Notes: a model not told the origin generated them from the sequence alone. A stretch of 64,000 nt of DNA from Bog-375 sp049698695 (GCA_049698695.1 JBAVYH010000216.1:11095-75094), one strand, 5' to 3'. Positions 34,321 to 42,604 are shown, counted from the first letter of the stretch. Numbers and translations: made by a program.

Positions 34321-34396
34321 GTGGGGCAGCTTGCCAAGCTGCGGTCCGATTGCGCGGCGGTTGCCAACCGCCGCGCAGGATGCCATCCTGCCCCAC
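34321..34396. repeat. Nested three-hairpin cruciform element
   Basis: Outer arms GTGGGGCAG (34321-34329) and CTGCCCCAC (34388-34396) enclose three hairpins with perfect arms and a 1-nt loop each: GCAGCTTG/CAAGCTGC (34326-34342), GCGCGGCGGTTG/CAACCGCCGCGC (34352-34376) and GCAGGATG/CATCCTGC (34375-34391). It fills the gap after the OsmC gene. Related hairpins occur at 7556, 52625 and 63713. Confidence 0.85.
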
Positions 34397-34497
34397 GCCG
34401 AGTCGCCGCCTGCTTCAAACTCGGCAAGCCGTTACTCGCCCGGCTTCGCTTTTTGACGTGCCTCACGCCGCGCCGCGGCGTCGCAAGAGTTCGCCAT

Positions 34498-34587
34498 TCA
34501 AGTGCCCACGCCCAGGCGCGGCAGCACCCATTTCATCAGCGCGAAATACGCGGCCATCAACAGGACGATCTGCAACCAGTCGGGCAC
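34498..34587 (-). CDS. 29-residue single-pass membrane peptide
   Basis: A GTG at 34587 starts MPDWLQIVLLMAAYFALMKW followed by VLPRLGVGT and a TGA. A strong GGAGGA ribosome-binding site lies about 7 nt upstream, the best in the neighbourhood. Residues about 4-22 form one hydrophobic helix with a basic C-terminal end. A perfect hairpin ACGCCGCG-C-CGCGGCGT (34465-34481) follows 16 nt after the stop. Short size, one helix and a clean site suggest a membrane micropeptide, perhaps a subunit of a complex or a small toxin. I do not know the family. Confidence 0.6.
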   Translation of the reverse strand: MPDWLQIVLLMAAYFALMKWVLPRLGVGT

Positions 34588-34743
34588 GGTAGCTCCTCCG
34601 TCTATTGTCCCAGATGCAATGCACGCCGCGAGGTGACACGGCGCGCCGCCAGCAGGTTAAGAGCGCCCGAGCACCGCTAGTTGACGCGCGCGGCTCCGAA
34701 GCGTTACACCCAGGGCGGATGGCCTTCTCTGGCGTTGGCCGCG

Positions 34744-36894
34744 TTACGGGAGCACCGTGAAATCCGTCCACTGGCTGGCCGCTATGGCTTTTCCGCCTTG
34801 CTGCTCGGTCGCGATCACTTGCAGATCGTAGTCGCCGGGAGTCAGTCTGTCCGCCAGTTTCAGCGCGCCGAACGCGGCCGGACCACGGTCTTTCATTTCC
34901 ACCAGCTTCGCCGGCGCCGAGTATATCTCCTTGCCATCGCGTAGAACGCGCACGCGCGTCTCCAGGTCCACTTTTGACCTTTTCTTGGCGCCGTTCTCAA
35001 TCGCGCAAAGAAACTCCACCAAGCCGCCGCGCTTGAACTGCCGCAGCGCCGGCGTGATGTCAAGCAGCTCGGACGCCCAGGGCGACCGTTCGCCATCCCG
35101 TAGTATCACGCTGGCCAGGGCGAGTCTTGCCTTTTTCAGATTCGGGATCTCGATGAACTGCGTGGCCGAGCCAATCTTGCCCGTCGCTTCGTCCCGCACC
35201 GCCGCGCGAATCTGGTACGCACCGCGCTTCGGCACCGGCACGTCCAGCGTGTACAAAGCGCCATCCCGCAGCGCGTCGGTCATCCTTCCCGCCGCCACCT
35301 GCACGTTGTAGATGCGGCCCACCGCGGCCAGCGGCTGGTCACCAGCACCGGTGGCGACCACGAACAGCATAACCCGCGACCTGTCGCTGCCATCAAGGTC
35401 GTGCTCCCAACTCAGGTCGGCTGCGTTGATCCGAAGCAGATTGCGAACCACGGGACCTCGCTTCGGAACCTCCGCGTACAGCGCCGTCAGCCGCAACCCC
35501 ACGCCGGAAGACTTGAACGGCGACAACATGGCGGCACGCAACTGTTCGATCGGCGTGTTGAACTTGGGAACCGTTTCGTCGTCGGTTTCCCCGAAAAACC
35601 CGGACCGCGAGCGAACCTGCAGCCCGGCGCGCGTCACTTTCACCTGGATGCGGTGAAAGCCGCGCCCGCCGTTCTTGCCTTGCCACGTGCTTTCCAACGG
35701 ATGATACCCCAGCAGGTAGTAACCCGCCTGATCCTCCAGCACCCGCGCGAGCCCCCAATTCATGTCGTTGCCGTTGTCGTAGGCCAGCCCGCCCGTCTGC
35801 CCCGCGAGGTATGCGAGATTCTCCTCTTGGACCTCGTTGCTGAGGTCCCTTTCGTCATTGACGCCAACATGGGTGTGGTTGTTTAGGGTGGTGTCCCCTG
35901 GTACCCCCGCCGTCTCAGTCAGCTCCGGGTTGTCCTCCGCGCCCGGTTGCAAAGTCTGTGCTCCAGTTGCGCGCATGGTGTAAATCACGGTGCCCGACCG
36001 GTTGGCCCGGTCGATCAGGAGCCGGAGCACGCGCACAACGTCGGCGTAACTTTCCGGGGCGTCGTGTGCCCGATGCGCGTTTGCTCTATGGACATGTGGA
36101 CCAACGCCAGCCTCAAACATCTGAAGCCCGTCCGAGAACAGCACGATTGATTTGCGCCCAGGCATCTCGCGGAGCGCACCAACGATATAGTTGACCGCCC
36201 CAAGAGTGCCAACGGTGGCGAGCGCGCTGCTCCTGGCGTCATCCGGCCCGGAGCCACCGCTGGGGACAGAGCCGATCAAGTCCTCCCAGGACGAGTACTT
36301 GCCGTATGGATCGAAGTACGTCGCGCCAAAGCGTCCATTGGGGTTCCAGCGCAAGCCGTTGATGATCGACAGCAGCACCCGTTTATCGGCGCTGAATTGC
36401 TGCAAGGCGCCCGATCCGGCGCCAGTCCGGCAAATCGCCACCAGGTCGCCTGGCTGCATCTGTTCGTTGACAAACCTGCGCAGCGACCTGCGCACGAGTG
36501 CCATGCTTTCGAAGGAGAGGCCGAGGTCGTCCACCATCAGCACGATGGTGCGCCGCACGTCTTCCGGGCGAAGCTGCGCGAGGGGTGGAGGCGGCAAGGC
36601 ATCAACGGGCTTAGGCGAAAGCTTTTCACGGGCCGCCTCGAGTTCCGGGGTTACCTGGACATACGAAAAGTGCGTCAACTTCTGCAGCTTGCCATCTTCG
36701 AAGACCTGGAACTCTTCCGGTTTGAGATCTGTAATGTGATGTCCTTTGGAATCGGTCACGACGGCGTCCACTTGCACCAATGTCGAGGTGACGCGGAAAA
36801 CCGTGGCCGGCTGCTGGGAGTCCGGCGCCGGCGCCGCGGGCTGTTGCCCGGAAGCGAACAACGCACCCAGGAAGAGGCCAGCCGCTGCCTTCAT
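34744..36894 (-). CDS. Exported VWFA-related protein, copy 2
   Basis: A 716-residue protein with an N-terminal signal peptide (MKAAAGLFLGALFASGQQ). A strand-rich opening (FRVTSTLVQVDAVVTDSKGH, then HITDLKPEEFQVFEDGK) precedes a von Willebrand A domain (about 115-385; RRTIVLMVDDLGLSFESM carries the metal-site start, with GRKSIVLFSDGLQ downstream). The C-terminal half is beta-rich, with an Ig-like end (LKLADRLTPGDYDLQVIATE). This is the VWFA-related family frequent in Acidobacteria; the function is unknown, perhaps adhesion or surface assembly. It is a tandem paralogue of the gene upstream. Confidence 0.88.
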   Translation of the reverse strand: MKAAAGLFLGALFASGQQPAAPAPDSQQPATVFRVTSTLVQVDAVVTDSKGHHITDLKPEEFQVFEDGKLQKLTHFSYVQVTPELEAAREKLSPKPVDALPPPPLAQLRPEDVRRTIVLMVDDLGLSFESMALVRRSLRRFVNEQMQPGDLVAICRTGAGSGALQQFSADKRVLLSIINGLRWNPNGRFGATYFDPYGKYSSWEDLIGSVPSGGSGPDDARSSALATVGTLGAVNYIVGALREMPGRKSIVLFSDGLQMFEAGVGPHVHRANAHRAHDAPESYADVVRVLRLLIDRANRSGTVIYTMRATGAQTLQPGAEDNPELTETAGVPGDTTLNNHTHVGVNDERDLSNEVQEENLAYLAGQTGGLAYDNGNDMNWGLARVLEDQAGYYLLGYHPLESTWQGKNGGRGFHRIQVKVTRAGLQVRSRSGFFGETDDETVPKFNTPIEQLRAAMLSPFKSSGVGLRLTALYAEVPKRGPVVRNLLRINAADLSWEHDLDGSDRSRVMLFVVATGAGDQPLAAVGRIYNVQVAAGRMTDALRDGALYTLDVPVPKRGAYQIRAAVRDEATGKIGSATQFIEIPNLKKARLALASVILRDGERSPWASELLDITPALRQFKRGGLVEFLCAIENGAKKRSKVDLETRVRVLRDGKEIYSAPAKLVEMKDRGPAAFGALKLADRLTPGDYDLQVIATEQQGGKAIAASQWTDFTVLP

Positions 36895-36926
36895 AGCTTC
36901 ATTCTCACTGATGGCGACTCTTCGCG

Positions 36927-39071
36927 TTACGGAACCACCGTGAAATCCGTCCACTGGCCGGCCGCCGCGCCTGTGGTGCCTTTGGCCGCGTTTCGCTCGG
37001 CCACGATCACTTGCAGGTAGTAGTCGCCGGGAGTCATGTTGTCCCCCAGTTTCAACGCGCCGAATACAACCCGGCCGACGACCGGCATGTCGATCAGCCG
37101 GGCCGGCGTCGAGTAGACTTCCTTGCCATCGCGCAGAACCCGCACGCGCGTGGCCATGTCCACATCCGGTCCTTTCTTGCGGCCCTTCTCAACCGCGCAA
37201 AAATATTCCAGCGAACTCCCCCGCTTGAACTGCCGCAGCGCCGGAACGATGTCCAGCATGTCGGGCCTGGCCGACCGGTCGCCGTCCTGCAGGATGACAC
37301 TCGCCAGCGCGAATCCCTTCTTCTTTAGCTCCGGGATCTCGAGGAACTGGGTGGCCGAGCCGATCTTGCCCGTCGTCTGGTCCCGCACCGCAACGCGAAT
37401 CTGGTACGCCCCGCGCTTCGGCACCGGCACGTCCAGAGTGTACAAAGCGCCATCCCGCAGCGCCTCGGCCATCTTTCCCGGCGCCACTCGCAGATCGAAA
37501 ACGCGGCCCACGGCCGCCAGCGGCTGGTCGCTGGCGCCGGTGGCCACGCCCACCAGCATGACCTGCGCCCAGTCGTTGCCGTGGTCGTCGAGCTTCCAGG
37601 TCAGGTCGGCCGCATTGATGCGCAGAAGATTGCGGACCACCGGGCCTCGCTTCGGCGCTTCGGCGTACAGCGCAGTCAGCCGCACCCCCACGCCGGAGGA
37701 CTGGAACGGCGACAACATTGTGGCGCGCAATTGTTCCGCCGGCGTGGTGTAGCTCGGCAGCGTCTCGTCGTCGGTCTCTCCGAAGAACCCGGACCGCGAG
37801 CGAACGTGCAACCCCGCGCGCGTCACCTTCACCTGGATGCGGTGGTAGTCGCTTCTGCCGTTCTTGCGCTGCAATGTGCCTTCCGGCGTTTGAAACCCCA
37901 GCAGGTAGTAACCCTCCTGGTCCTCCAACACCCGCTGCAGGCCCGAATTCAGATCGTTGCCGTTGTAGTAAGCCAGGCCTCCGGTTTTGTCAGCGAGGTA
38001 TGCGAGATCCTGTTGCAGGACGTTGTTGACAACGTCTCTGCCGCCGCCAATATGCGTCAGGGCGTTCAGCGCCCCGTTCGCTTCCCCCCGCGTCATTTGA
38101 TCCAGTTGCGGGTTGTCCTGCGCGTCCAATTGCAAAGTCTGGAGACCGGTGGCTTGGATCGTGTAGATCACCGTTCCCGAACGGTTCGCCCGGTCAATCA
38201 AGCGGCGCAGCGCGGCAGTGACGTCGGCGTAACTGTCCAGCGACTCGCCTGTACCAGGGCTTTCAAACAGTTGGATTCCATCGGAGAAGAGCACGATGGA
38301 TTTGCGCCCGGGCATCTCGCGAAGCGCACCCACGATATAGTTGACTGCCCCGAGCGTGCCGACCGTAGTGATGGCAGTGTTCTCGATGTCATACCGCACA
38401 TCGAGCGACCGGGAATCGCCGCTGGGAACAAACCCGGACGCGCCGGCCGGCCCGAACTTGCCATATGGGTCGAAGTAGCTCAGGCCGAAGCGTCCATTCG
38501 GATTCCAGTGCAAGCCGTCGATGACCGACAGCAGCACTCGCTTATCGACGCTGAATTGCTGCAAGGCGCCCGATCCGGCGCCGGTACGGCAAATCGCCAC
38601 CAGGTCGCCCGGCTGCATCTGCTGGTTGACGAACTTGCGCAGCGAACCGCGCACGAATGCCATGCTTTCGAAAGAAAGGCCGAGATCGTCAACCATCAGC
38701 ACGATGGTGCGCCGCACGTCTTCGGGGCGAAGCTGCGCCAGCGCGGGAGGTGGTAACGCCGACACGGTGTTGGGCGAACGCTTCGGCCGCTCGGCCTTGA
38801 ATTCCGGTGCGGCCTTATGTTCCGATGCCACTTGGACATACGAAAAGTGAGTCAGCTTCTGCAGCTTGCCGTCCTCAAAGACCTGGAAGTCTTCCGGTTT
38901 GAGATCGGTGATGTGGCGCCCTTTGGAATCGGTTACCACGGCGTCCACTTGCACCAAGGTCGAAGTGACGCTGAAAACAGCAGTTGGCTGCTGGGAGTCC
39001 GGAGCCCGCGCCGCGGGCTGCTGCCCGGAAGCGAACAGCGTGGCAAGGAAGATGCCGGCTATTGCCTTCAC
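36927..39071 (-). CDS. Exported VWFA-related protein, copy 1
   Basis: A 714-residue protein, very similar along its whole length to the next gene. It has a signal peptide (MKAIAGIFLATLFASGQQ), the same strand-rich opening, a VWA domain with IVLMVDDLGLSFESMAFVRG and GRKSIVLFSDGIQ, and a closing domain LKLGDNMTPGDYYLQVIVAE. The two copies differ mainly in the loop around residues 220-330. They are 32 nt apart, on the same strand, and even their last 20 codons are nearly the same at DNA level, so the duplication is fairly recent. Confidence 0.88.
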   Translation of the reverse strand: MKAIAGIFLATLFASGQQPAARAPDSQQPTAVFSVTSTLVQVDAVVTDSKGRHITDLKPEDFQVFEDGKLQKLTHFSYVQVASEHKAAPEFKAERPKRSPNTVSALPPPALAQLRPEDVRRTIVLMVDDLGLSFESMAFVRGSLRKFVNQQMQPGDLVAICRTGAGSGALQQFSVDKRVLLSVIDGLHWNPNGRFGLSYFDPYGKFGPAGASGFVPSGDSRSLDVRYDIENTAITTVGTLGAVNYIVGALREMPGRKSIVLFSDGIQLFESPGTGESLDSYADVTAALRRLIDRANRSGTVIYTIQATGLQTLQLDAQDNPQLDQMTRGEANGALNALTHIGGGRDVVNNVLQQDLAYLADKTGGLAYYNGNDLNSGLQRVLEDQEGYYLLGFQTPEGTLQRKNGRSDYHRIQVKVTRAGLHVRSRSGFFGETDDETLPSYTTPAEQLRATMLSPFQSSGVGVRLTALYAEAPKRGPVVRNLLRINAADLTWKLDDHGNDWAQVMLVGVATGASDQPLAAVGRVFDLRVAPGKMAEALRDGALYTLDVPVPKRGAYQIRVAVRDQTTGKIGSATQFLEIPELKKKGFALASVILQDGDRSARPDMLDIVPALRQFKRGSSLEYFCAVEKGRKKGPDVDMATRVRVLRDGKEVYSTPARLIDMPVVGRVVFGALKLGDNMTPGDYYLQVIVAERNAAKGTTGAAAGQWTDFTVVP

Positions 39072-39201
39072 ACCTTCATTCTCACCGATGGCTAGCTTCC
39101 CCGCCAGACCTATTAAGGGTGATTATATACTTAACAAAATAGGCGCGTGAGAAGTCAGCAGACGCGGTTTCTTGGTGTGCCGTGGTGAGACATGGAAATA
39201 T

Positions 39202-39366
39202 TCAGGCCGTCTTCTTCGCCCGAGCCTTTTTTCTGTGAGCCCGCTTCCACGCCGCCTCTCGTTTCAGGATCTCTTCCTTCGAGACCGTGAACATCGTATG
39301 GACGGCATTGTTCATCCTCTCAGCGTCCGTGTTGCCGGATACGTGCGGTGCTGGTAGTGGTTTCAT
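39202..39366 (-). CDS. 54-residue basic protein coupled to the PIN gene
   Basis: The ATG at 39366 overlaps the stop of the PIN gene (ATGA). The product begins MKPLPAPHVSGNTDAERMNN, continues HTMFTVSKEEILKREAAWKR and ends in a Lys/Arg-rich tail (HRKKARAKKTA). This pattern (a short Pro-rich start, a TVSKEE-LK-E helix and a basic end) resembles small antitoxin-like proteins seen beside PIN genes, from memory. The coupling within the mobile element makes it very likely a real gene and perhaps the PIN partner. Confidence 0.72.
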   Translation of the reverse strand: MKPLPAPHVSGNTDAERMNNAVHTMFTVSKEEILKREAAWKRAHRKKARAKKTA

Positions 39367-39770
39367 GGATTTATCGAAATCACCTTAACGCCACTGGCTC
39401 GATGCATCGGTTTCGTGGATTTTTCCGTCGTTATAAGTTCCTCTGCCTCGGCAACAAGGGCGCATGCCACATGAATTGCGTCGATACCGGAAATACCGGT
39501 TCTTCCGCCTTCATCGATAGCGAGTGTCATAAGTTCGTCGCTGCTTGGCACACGTGTCATGCTGTTCTTGAAGAATTCTTCATAGAACTGCCTCTCATCT
39601 TCGTTTTTGTGAAAGGTGCATTTCGGCAGCAGTTCAACCTTCACGTAATCACTTGTGACGTATTCCCTCAATGGGTCGTACAAGAACGAAAGGGCTGTGT
39701 CCGCCAGCGCTTTGTCGCCGCGGACAGCAGCAATCAAAACGCCAACATCGATATATGTCCGAGTCGGCAC
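39363..39770 (-). CDS. PIN-domain RNase, VapC-like
   Basis: A 135-residue PIN protein. The acidic residues expected at the active site are seen: Asp8 in TYIDVGVLIAA, Glu46 in SDYVKVELLPK, and Asp97 in TGISGIDAIHVACALVAEA. VapC-type PIN proteins cleave tRNA or rRNA and are held by an antitoxin. The upstream 91-residue gene and the downstream 54-residue gene are candidate partners. It is part of the cargo of the IS1595-type element. Confidence 0.87.
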   Translation of the reverse strand: MPTRTYIDVGVLIAAVRGDKALADTALSFLYDPLREYVTSDYVKVELLPKCTFHKNEDERQFYEEFFKNSMTRVPSSDELMTLAIDEGGRTGISGIDAIHVACALVAEAEELITTEKSTKPMHRASGVKVISINP

Positions 39771-39786
39771 TTATGCCTGGCCTTAG

Positions 39787-40062
39787 TTATAACCATCCGC
39801 GCGTTTCGTTGATTTCCCGCTCCAGGGCGTCTGGAGACAAAGGCTGGCGGCCGCTGTCAATGAGATGCTGGCGGAGAGACAACACACGTTCCCTGGATCG
39901 CTCTAACTCGGGCGACATCGTTGTTACCGTACTGCCAACATACACAGCCGGATTCTCATAGCGTGGCACCGCAATCTCCACATTGCATGGGGATATTACG
40001 TACGAAGGCGGTGTGTTTCTTAGTGCTTCCTCAATCTTCTTCGGATCGATCAACAATAACAT
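39787..40062 (-). CDS. Small cargo protein, possible antitoxin
   Basis: A 91-residue protein beginning MLLLIDPKKIEEALRNTPPS. The N-terminal half has short strands, including the segment NVEIAVPRYENPAVYVGSTV; the C-terminal half is a charged helix (SPELERSRERVLSLRQHLID) that could bind a toxin. The gene overlaps the end of the proteasome-fold gene by 32 nt and ends 16 nt before the PIN gene. No DNA-binding motif is obvious. An antitoxin role rests on position. Confidence 0.65.
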   Translation of the reverse strand: MLLLIDPKKIEEALRNTPPSYVISPCNVEIAVPRYENPAVYVGSTVTTMSPELERSRERVLSLRQHLIDSGRQPLSPDALEREINETRGWL

Positions 40063-40954
40063 GGAGTGGCTCCCTATTCAAGGTTTGGTCGTAATAGTGT
40101 TTCCGTCTAATCCACTTGAAACCTTCATGTTTCGTGACGGCCGCAATTTCAATCGGGCCGCCAATGATCTGCGGACCCGGAAGAAATCGACTGTACATTA
40201 TTGATGCGTGAACAAGAAACTCGGCGAGGTCTATCGCGTCCTGAATCGGCATCGGTGGAAATACAATAGGAGCCTGCAATCTGGCAACCAAGATGGGGTT
40301 TAATTGCTTGAACAATTGCTCGGGCGATACTGGCTCCTGTTGCCCCTGCGAGGCACTGACCTCAGCCAATATCTGAAACAATAAAGGGCTGAACCCGATC
40401 ACGATCCTCTGAACTACCTCCGGTGCGCCACCCCAACTGATGCCAGCTTGATCTGAGGGACGTAGTTCGCTCGGCGGTGTTGGCTTACCAGCTTTGATCT
40501 CAATGCCCCATGATTCGCCAAACCTCCCGGTTATTCCTCCAGTCGTCGAGTAGCCACCAAGCAAGAAACCTATATTCATGCCCAAGAGAGTTGCGGCAGG
40601 CTGTTTCTCACATTCGGCACCTAGAAACTTAGCGACTATCTCTGCCACGCCCCGCATCGTGTAATTATCTGGGTCAAATTCGAAATCGAACTGTTTTGCT
40701 TTTTCGCCATCCATTAATACAGCCCGGAGATCTTTCATCAGCGTACCGATAGAGGCGTTGCCAATGCTGCCCGATCCGAACGTTACGATTCCAATCGGTC
40801 TTCCCTTGTAGAGATTAAAAATCTTGTTGGCGTTATCGTATACTTTCGCGACTCCAGCCACGGTCCCTGGAACCACGGACACCGACAGGGTGGATGCACT
40901 ATCGGCGGCAATAACCAGCCCATCGTGAACGGCGATCAAGATCGCTATGCTCAT
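40031..40954 (-). CDS. Proteasome-fold (Ntn-hydrolase-like) cargo protein
   Basis: A 307-residue protein whose start, MSIAILIAVHDGLVIAADSA, has the strand-turn-strand pattern of 20S proteasome beta subunits and Anbu, in which residue 2 or a processed Thr/Ser is the nucleophile. Here Ser2 would be that residue. RPIGIVTFGSGSIGNASIGT follows as the next core strands. The C-terminal half is less typical. It begins 6 nt after the transposase stop and is co-transcribed with a PIN RNase gene. Peptidase activity is inference from the fold-like pattern. Confidence 0.6.
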   Translation of the reverse strand: MSIAILIAVHDGLVIAADSASTLSVSVVPGTVAGVAKVYDNANKIFNLYKGRPIGIVTFGSGSIGNASIGTLMKDLRAVLMDGEKAKQFDFEFDPDNYTMRGVAEIVAKFLGAECEKQPAATLLGMNIGFLLGGYSTTGGITGRFGESWGIEIKAGKPTPPSELRPSDQAGISWGGAPEVVQRIVIGFSPLLFQILAEVSASQGQQEPVSPEQLFKQLNPILVARLQAPIVFPPMPIQDAIDLAEFLVHASIMYSRFLPGPQIIGGPIEIAAVTKHEGFKWIRRKHYYDQTLNREPLHVIVDRSEED

Positions 40955-40960
40955 TTACGC

Positions 40961-41944
40961 TTACCTCGATTCTGACGCCTGAGGTTGATCCAACCTCCGC
41001 TCAGGGCTGGCCTTCCCGGTCAGCGCGTCAAACGTGACGCGCTTTCCTACCATACCAGAAACGGCTACGGAAAAGCGTTCAGCGTCCGTCAATTCCCGAC
41101 TGTTGAAACGGAACGCCTGTTCATCGAGGTAGCGGAACAGATGGAAGGGCTCAACGCTGACGTAGGTTCCACCGAGACCGCGCTTCAAGAGACTCCAGAA
41201 GTTCTCGATTCCGTTCGTATGCACCCTGCCATCGACATAGGCTACAGCGTGGTCAATCACCTGATGCTGGAATTCGTCAAGCCCCTCGTACGATTTCAGC
41301 GCATCGGTGTAAAGGGCGGCACCCGCCTGGACATGCCGCCGGACCTCAGCCTGAAGTGCATTCTTCTTGCGGTTCGGAACCACCGAGGTGCGGACCCGAC
41401 TGTATTTTTCGCCGTCGCCCCGTTCAAGGATACCCATCACGGCGGCCTTGTCTTTCCCTCCAGTGCCAGTGATGACACGCGCACGCTTCGCCGTGTGCAT
41501 ATTTCGCGCCTTGCCGCCGATAAAAGTTTCGTCCACTTCCACGTGGCCTAGAAGCTTATCGGCAGAATCCGAGTTGAGCATCAGCCGAATCCGATGGTCC
41601 AGAAACCACGCGGTTTTCTGGGTCACGCCAATAGCCCGCGCCACTTCGCAACTGCTAATCCCGTTCTTGGAGTTCACAATCTGCCACATAGCCATCAGCC
41701 ATTTGTCCAGACCGATAGGGGAATCCTCCATCACGGTTCCCGTCTTCAGCGTGAACTGGGGAGCATCGTGCTTCTCCCGGCAATGCCACCGGTTGTACTT
41801 TTTCAGGAATAGCACGTTTGCGGAGCCGCACCGTGGACAAGTGACGCCCTTCGACCAACGGCGAGCAACGAGGTACGCCCGGCAATTCTCGGGCTTCGAA
41901 AAGTATATGATCGCTTCCTGAAGTGTGCTGGGTTCCTGTTCCAT
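40961..41944 (-). CDS. IS1595-family transposase
   Basis: A 327-residue transposase of the ISXO2-like group. An N-terminal zinc ribbon (CPRCGSANVLFLKKYNRWHC) precedes a helix-turn-helix region, and the DDE-type core has VEVDETFIGGK, LYTDALKSYEG and HTNGIENFWSLLKRG, the D-D-N pattern typical of IS1595. The gene looks intact. Its promoter is partly inside the right inverted repeat: TTGACA at 41974-41979, a 17-nt spacer, and TAGAAT at 41951-41956, ending 6 nt before the ATG. Confidence 0.95.
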   Translation of the reverse strand: MEQEPSTLQEAIIYFSKPENCRAYLVARRWSKGVTCPRCGSANVLFLKKYNRWHCREKHDAPQFTLKTGTVMEDSPIGLDKWLMAMWQIVNSKNGISSCEVARAIGVTQKTAWFLDHRIRLMLNSDSADKLLGHVEVDETFIGGKARNMHTAKRARVITGTGGKDKAAVMGILERGDGEKYSRVRTSVVPNRKKNALQAEVRRHVQAGAALYTDALKSYEGLDEFQHQVIDHAVAYVDGRVHTNGIENFWSLLKRGLGGTYVSVEPFHLFRYLDEQAFRFNSRELTDAERFSVAVSGMVGKRVTFDALTGKASPERRLDQPQASESR

Positions 41945-41950
41945 GCTTTT

Positions 41951-41979
41951 ATTCTAGGGCACTTCGACTGTTTTGTCAA
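41951..41979 (-). promoter_or_regulatory. Consensus promoter of the transposase, -35 in the inverted repeat
   Basis: On the minus strand TTGACA (41974-41979), 17 nt, TAGAAT (41951-41956), then 6 nt to ATG at 41944. Start of transcription is predicted on the ATG itself. The left end has TTAACA at the matching place. Confidence 0.75.
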
Positions 41980-42061
41980 GTATATAATCACCCTATTAAG
42001 AGCCATTACCCCAGCGTGCCACTAACCGCGCTTACCGCGACTGAAACGGTCCGTGCGCGGC

Positions 42062-42466
42062 TCACTGATTCAGCTCCGGATGCTCCGCGACGCTCAATAT
42101 GTTGCCGTCGGGGTCCTTGAACCAAGCCACCTTGGCGCCGGTGGGTGTGGTCCAGATGCCCAGCTCGTCCTGTTTCATGAAATCGTAGCGCTCGAAGCGG
42201 ATTCCGGCTTGCGCCAGGTCTGTGACCGCCGCAACGATATCCGGGACCTGCCAGCCCAACACCGTGCCTTGGACCGGTGCGCGCTCCTTGCCCATGCCCA
42301 GCCGCAGCATGATGCCGTTGGCGTCGAACACCAGCGCGAACGGCGGCTCTTCGCTGAGCAGCCGCAGGCCGAGCGTGTCCCGATAGAATTCCTTCGCGCG
42401 GGCGACATCGACGATGGTGACGAAGCCCACGATGTTGTACTTGCCAAGTCCTGTGTGCTGAGACAT
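42062..42466 (-). CDS. VOC (glyoxalase/bleomycin-resistance fold) protein
   Basis: A 134-residue vicinal-oxygen-chelate protein. VGFVTIVDVARAKEFYRDTLGLRL is the usual first beta-alpha-beta unit, and the second half ends in AWFKDPDGNILSVAEH with the Asp-Pro-Asp-Gly-Asn turn typical of the family. One Glu and one His of a possible metal site are seen, but the function is open. The start at 42466 matches the family; the longer frame is a shadow of the next gene. Confidence 0.9.
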   Translation of the reverse strand: MSQHTGLGKYNIVGFVTIVDVARAKEFYRDTLGLRLLSEEPPFALVFDANGIMLRLGMGKERAPVQGTVLGWQVPDIVAAVTDLAQAGIRFERYDFMKQDELGIWTTPTGAKVAWFKDPDGNILSVAEHPELNQ

Positions 42467-42604
42467 GGGGATAGGATGCACCAACTCTCCGTTTGTCGCA
42501 AGACCAGGATCAGGCCGGTCGTTCGCGGCCAGAAAAGCCGAGCCGACTCCCGGCTCATCGGGCTTGAGAGCCCGCGCCACTGCGGTTGCAGCCGGGCCGC
42601 GCGT

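Larger units (their letters stand above)
39118..41992. mobile_element. IS1595-type element with four-gene cargo
   Basis: The ends are 28-bp inverted repeats with 25 matches (39118-39145 and 41965-41992), both starting GGTGATTATATACTT. They are flanked by a perfect 8-bp direct repeat CTATTAAG (39110-39117 and 41993-42000), the duplication size known for IS1595. Inside, all on the minus strand, are a transposase of the ISXO2/IS1595 family and four further genes with gaps or overlaps of a few bases. At 2875 bp it is much longer than a bare IS1595 copy. Base composition is lower in GC than the neighbours, which supports recent transfer. Confidence 0.92.
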
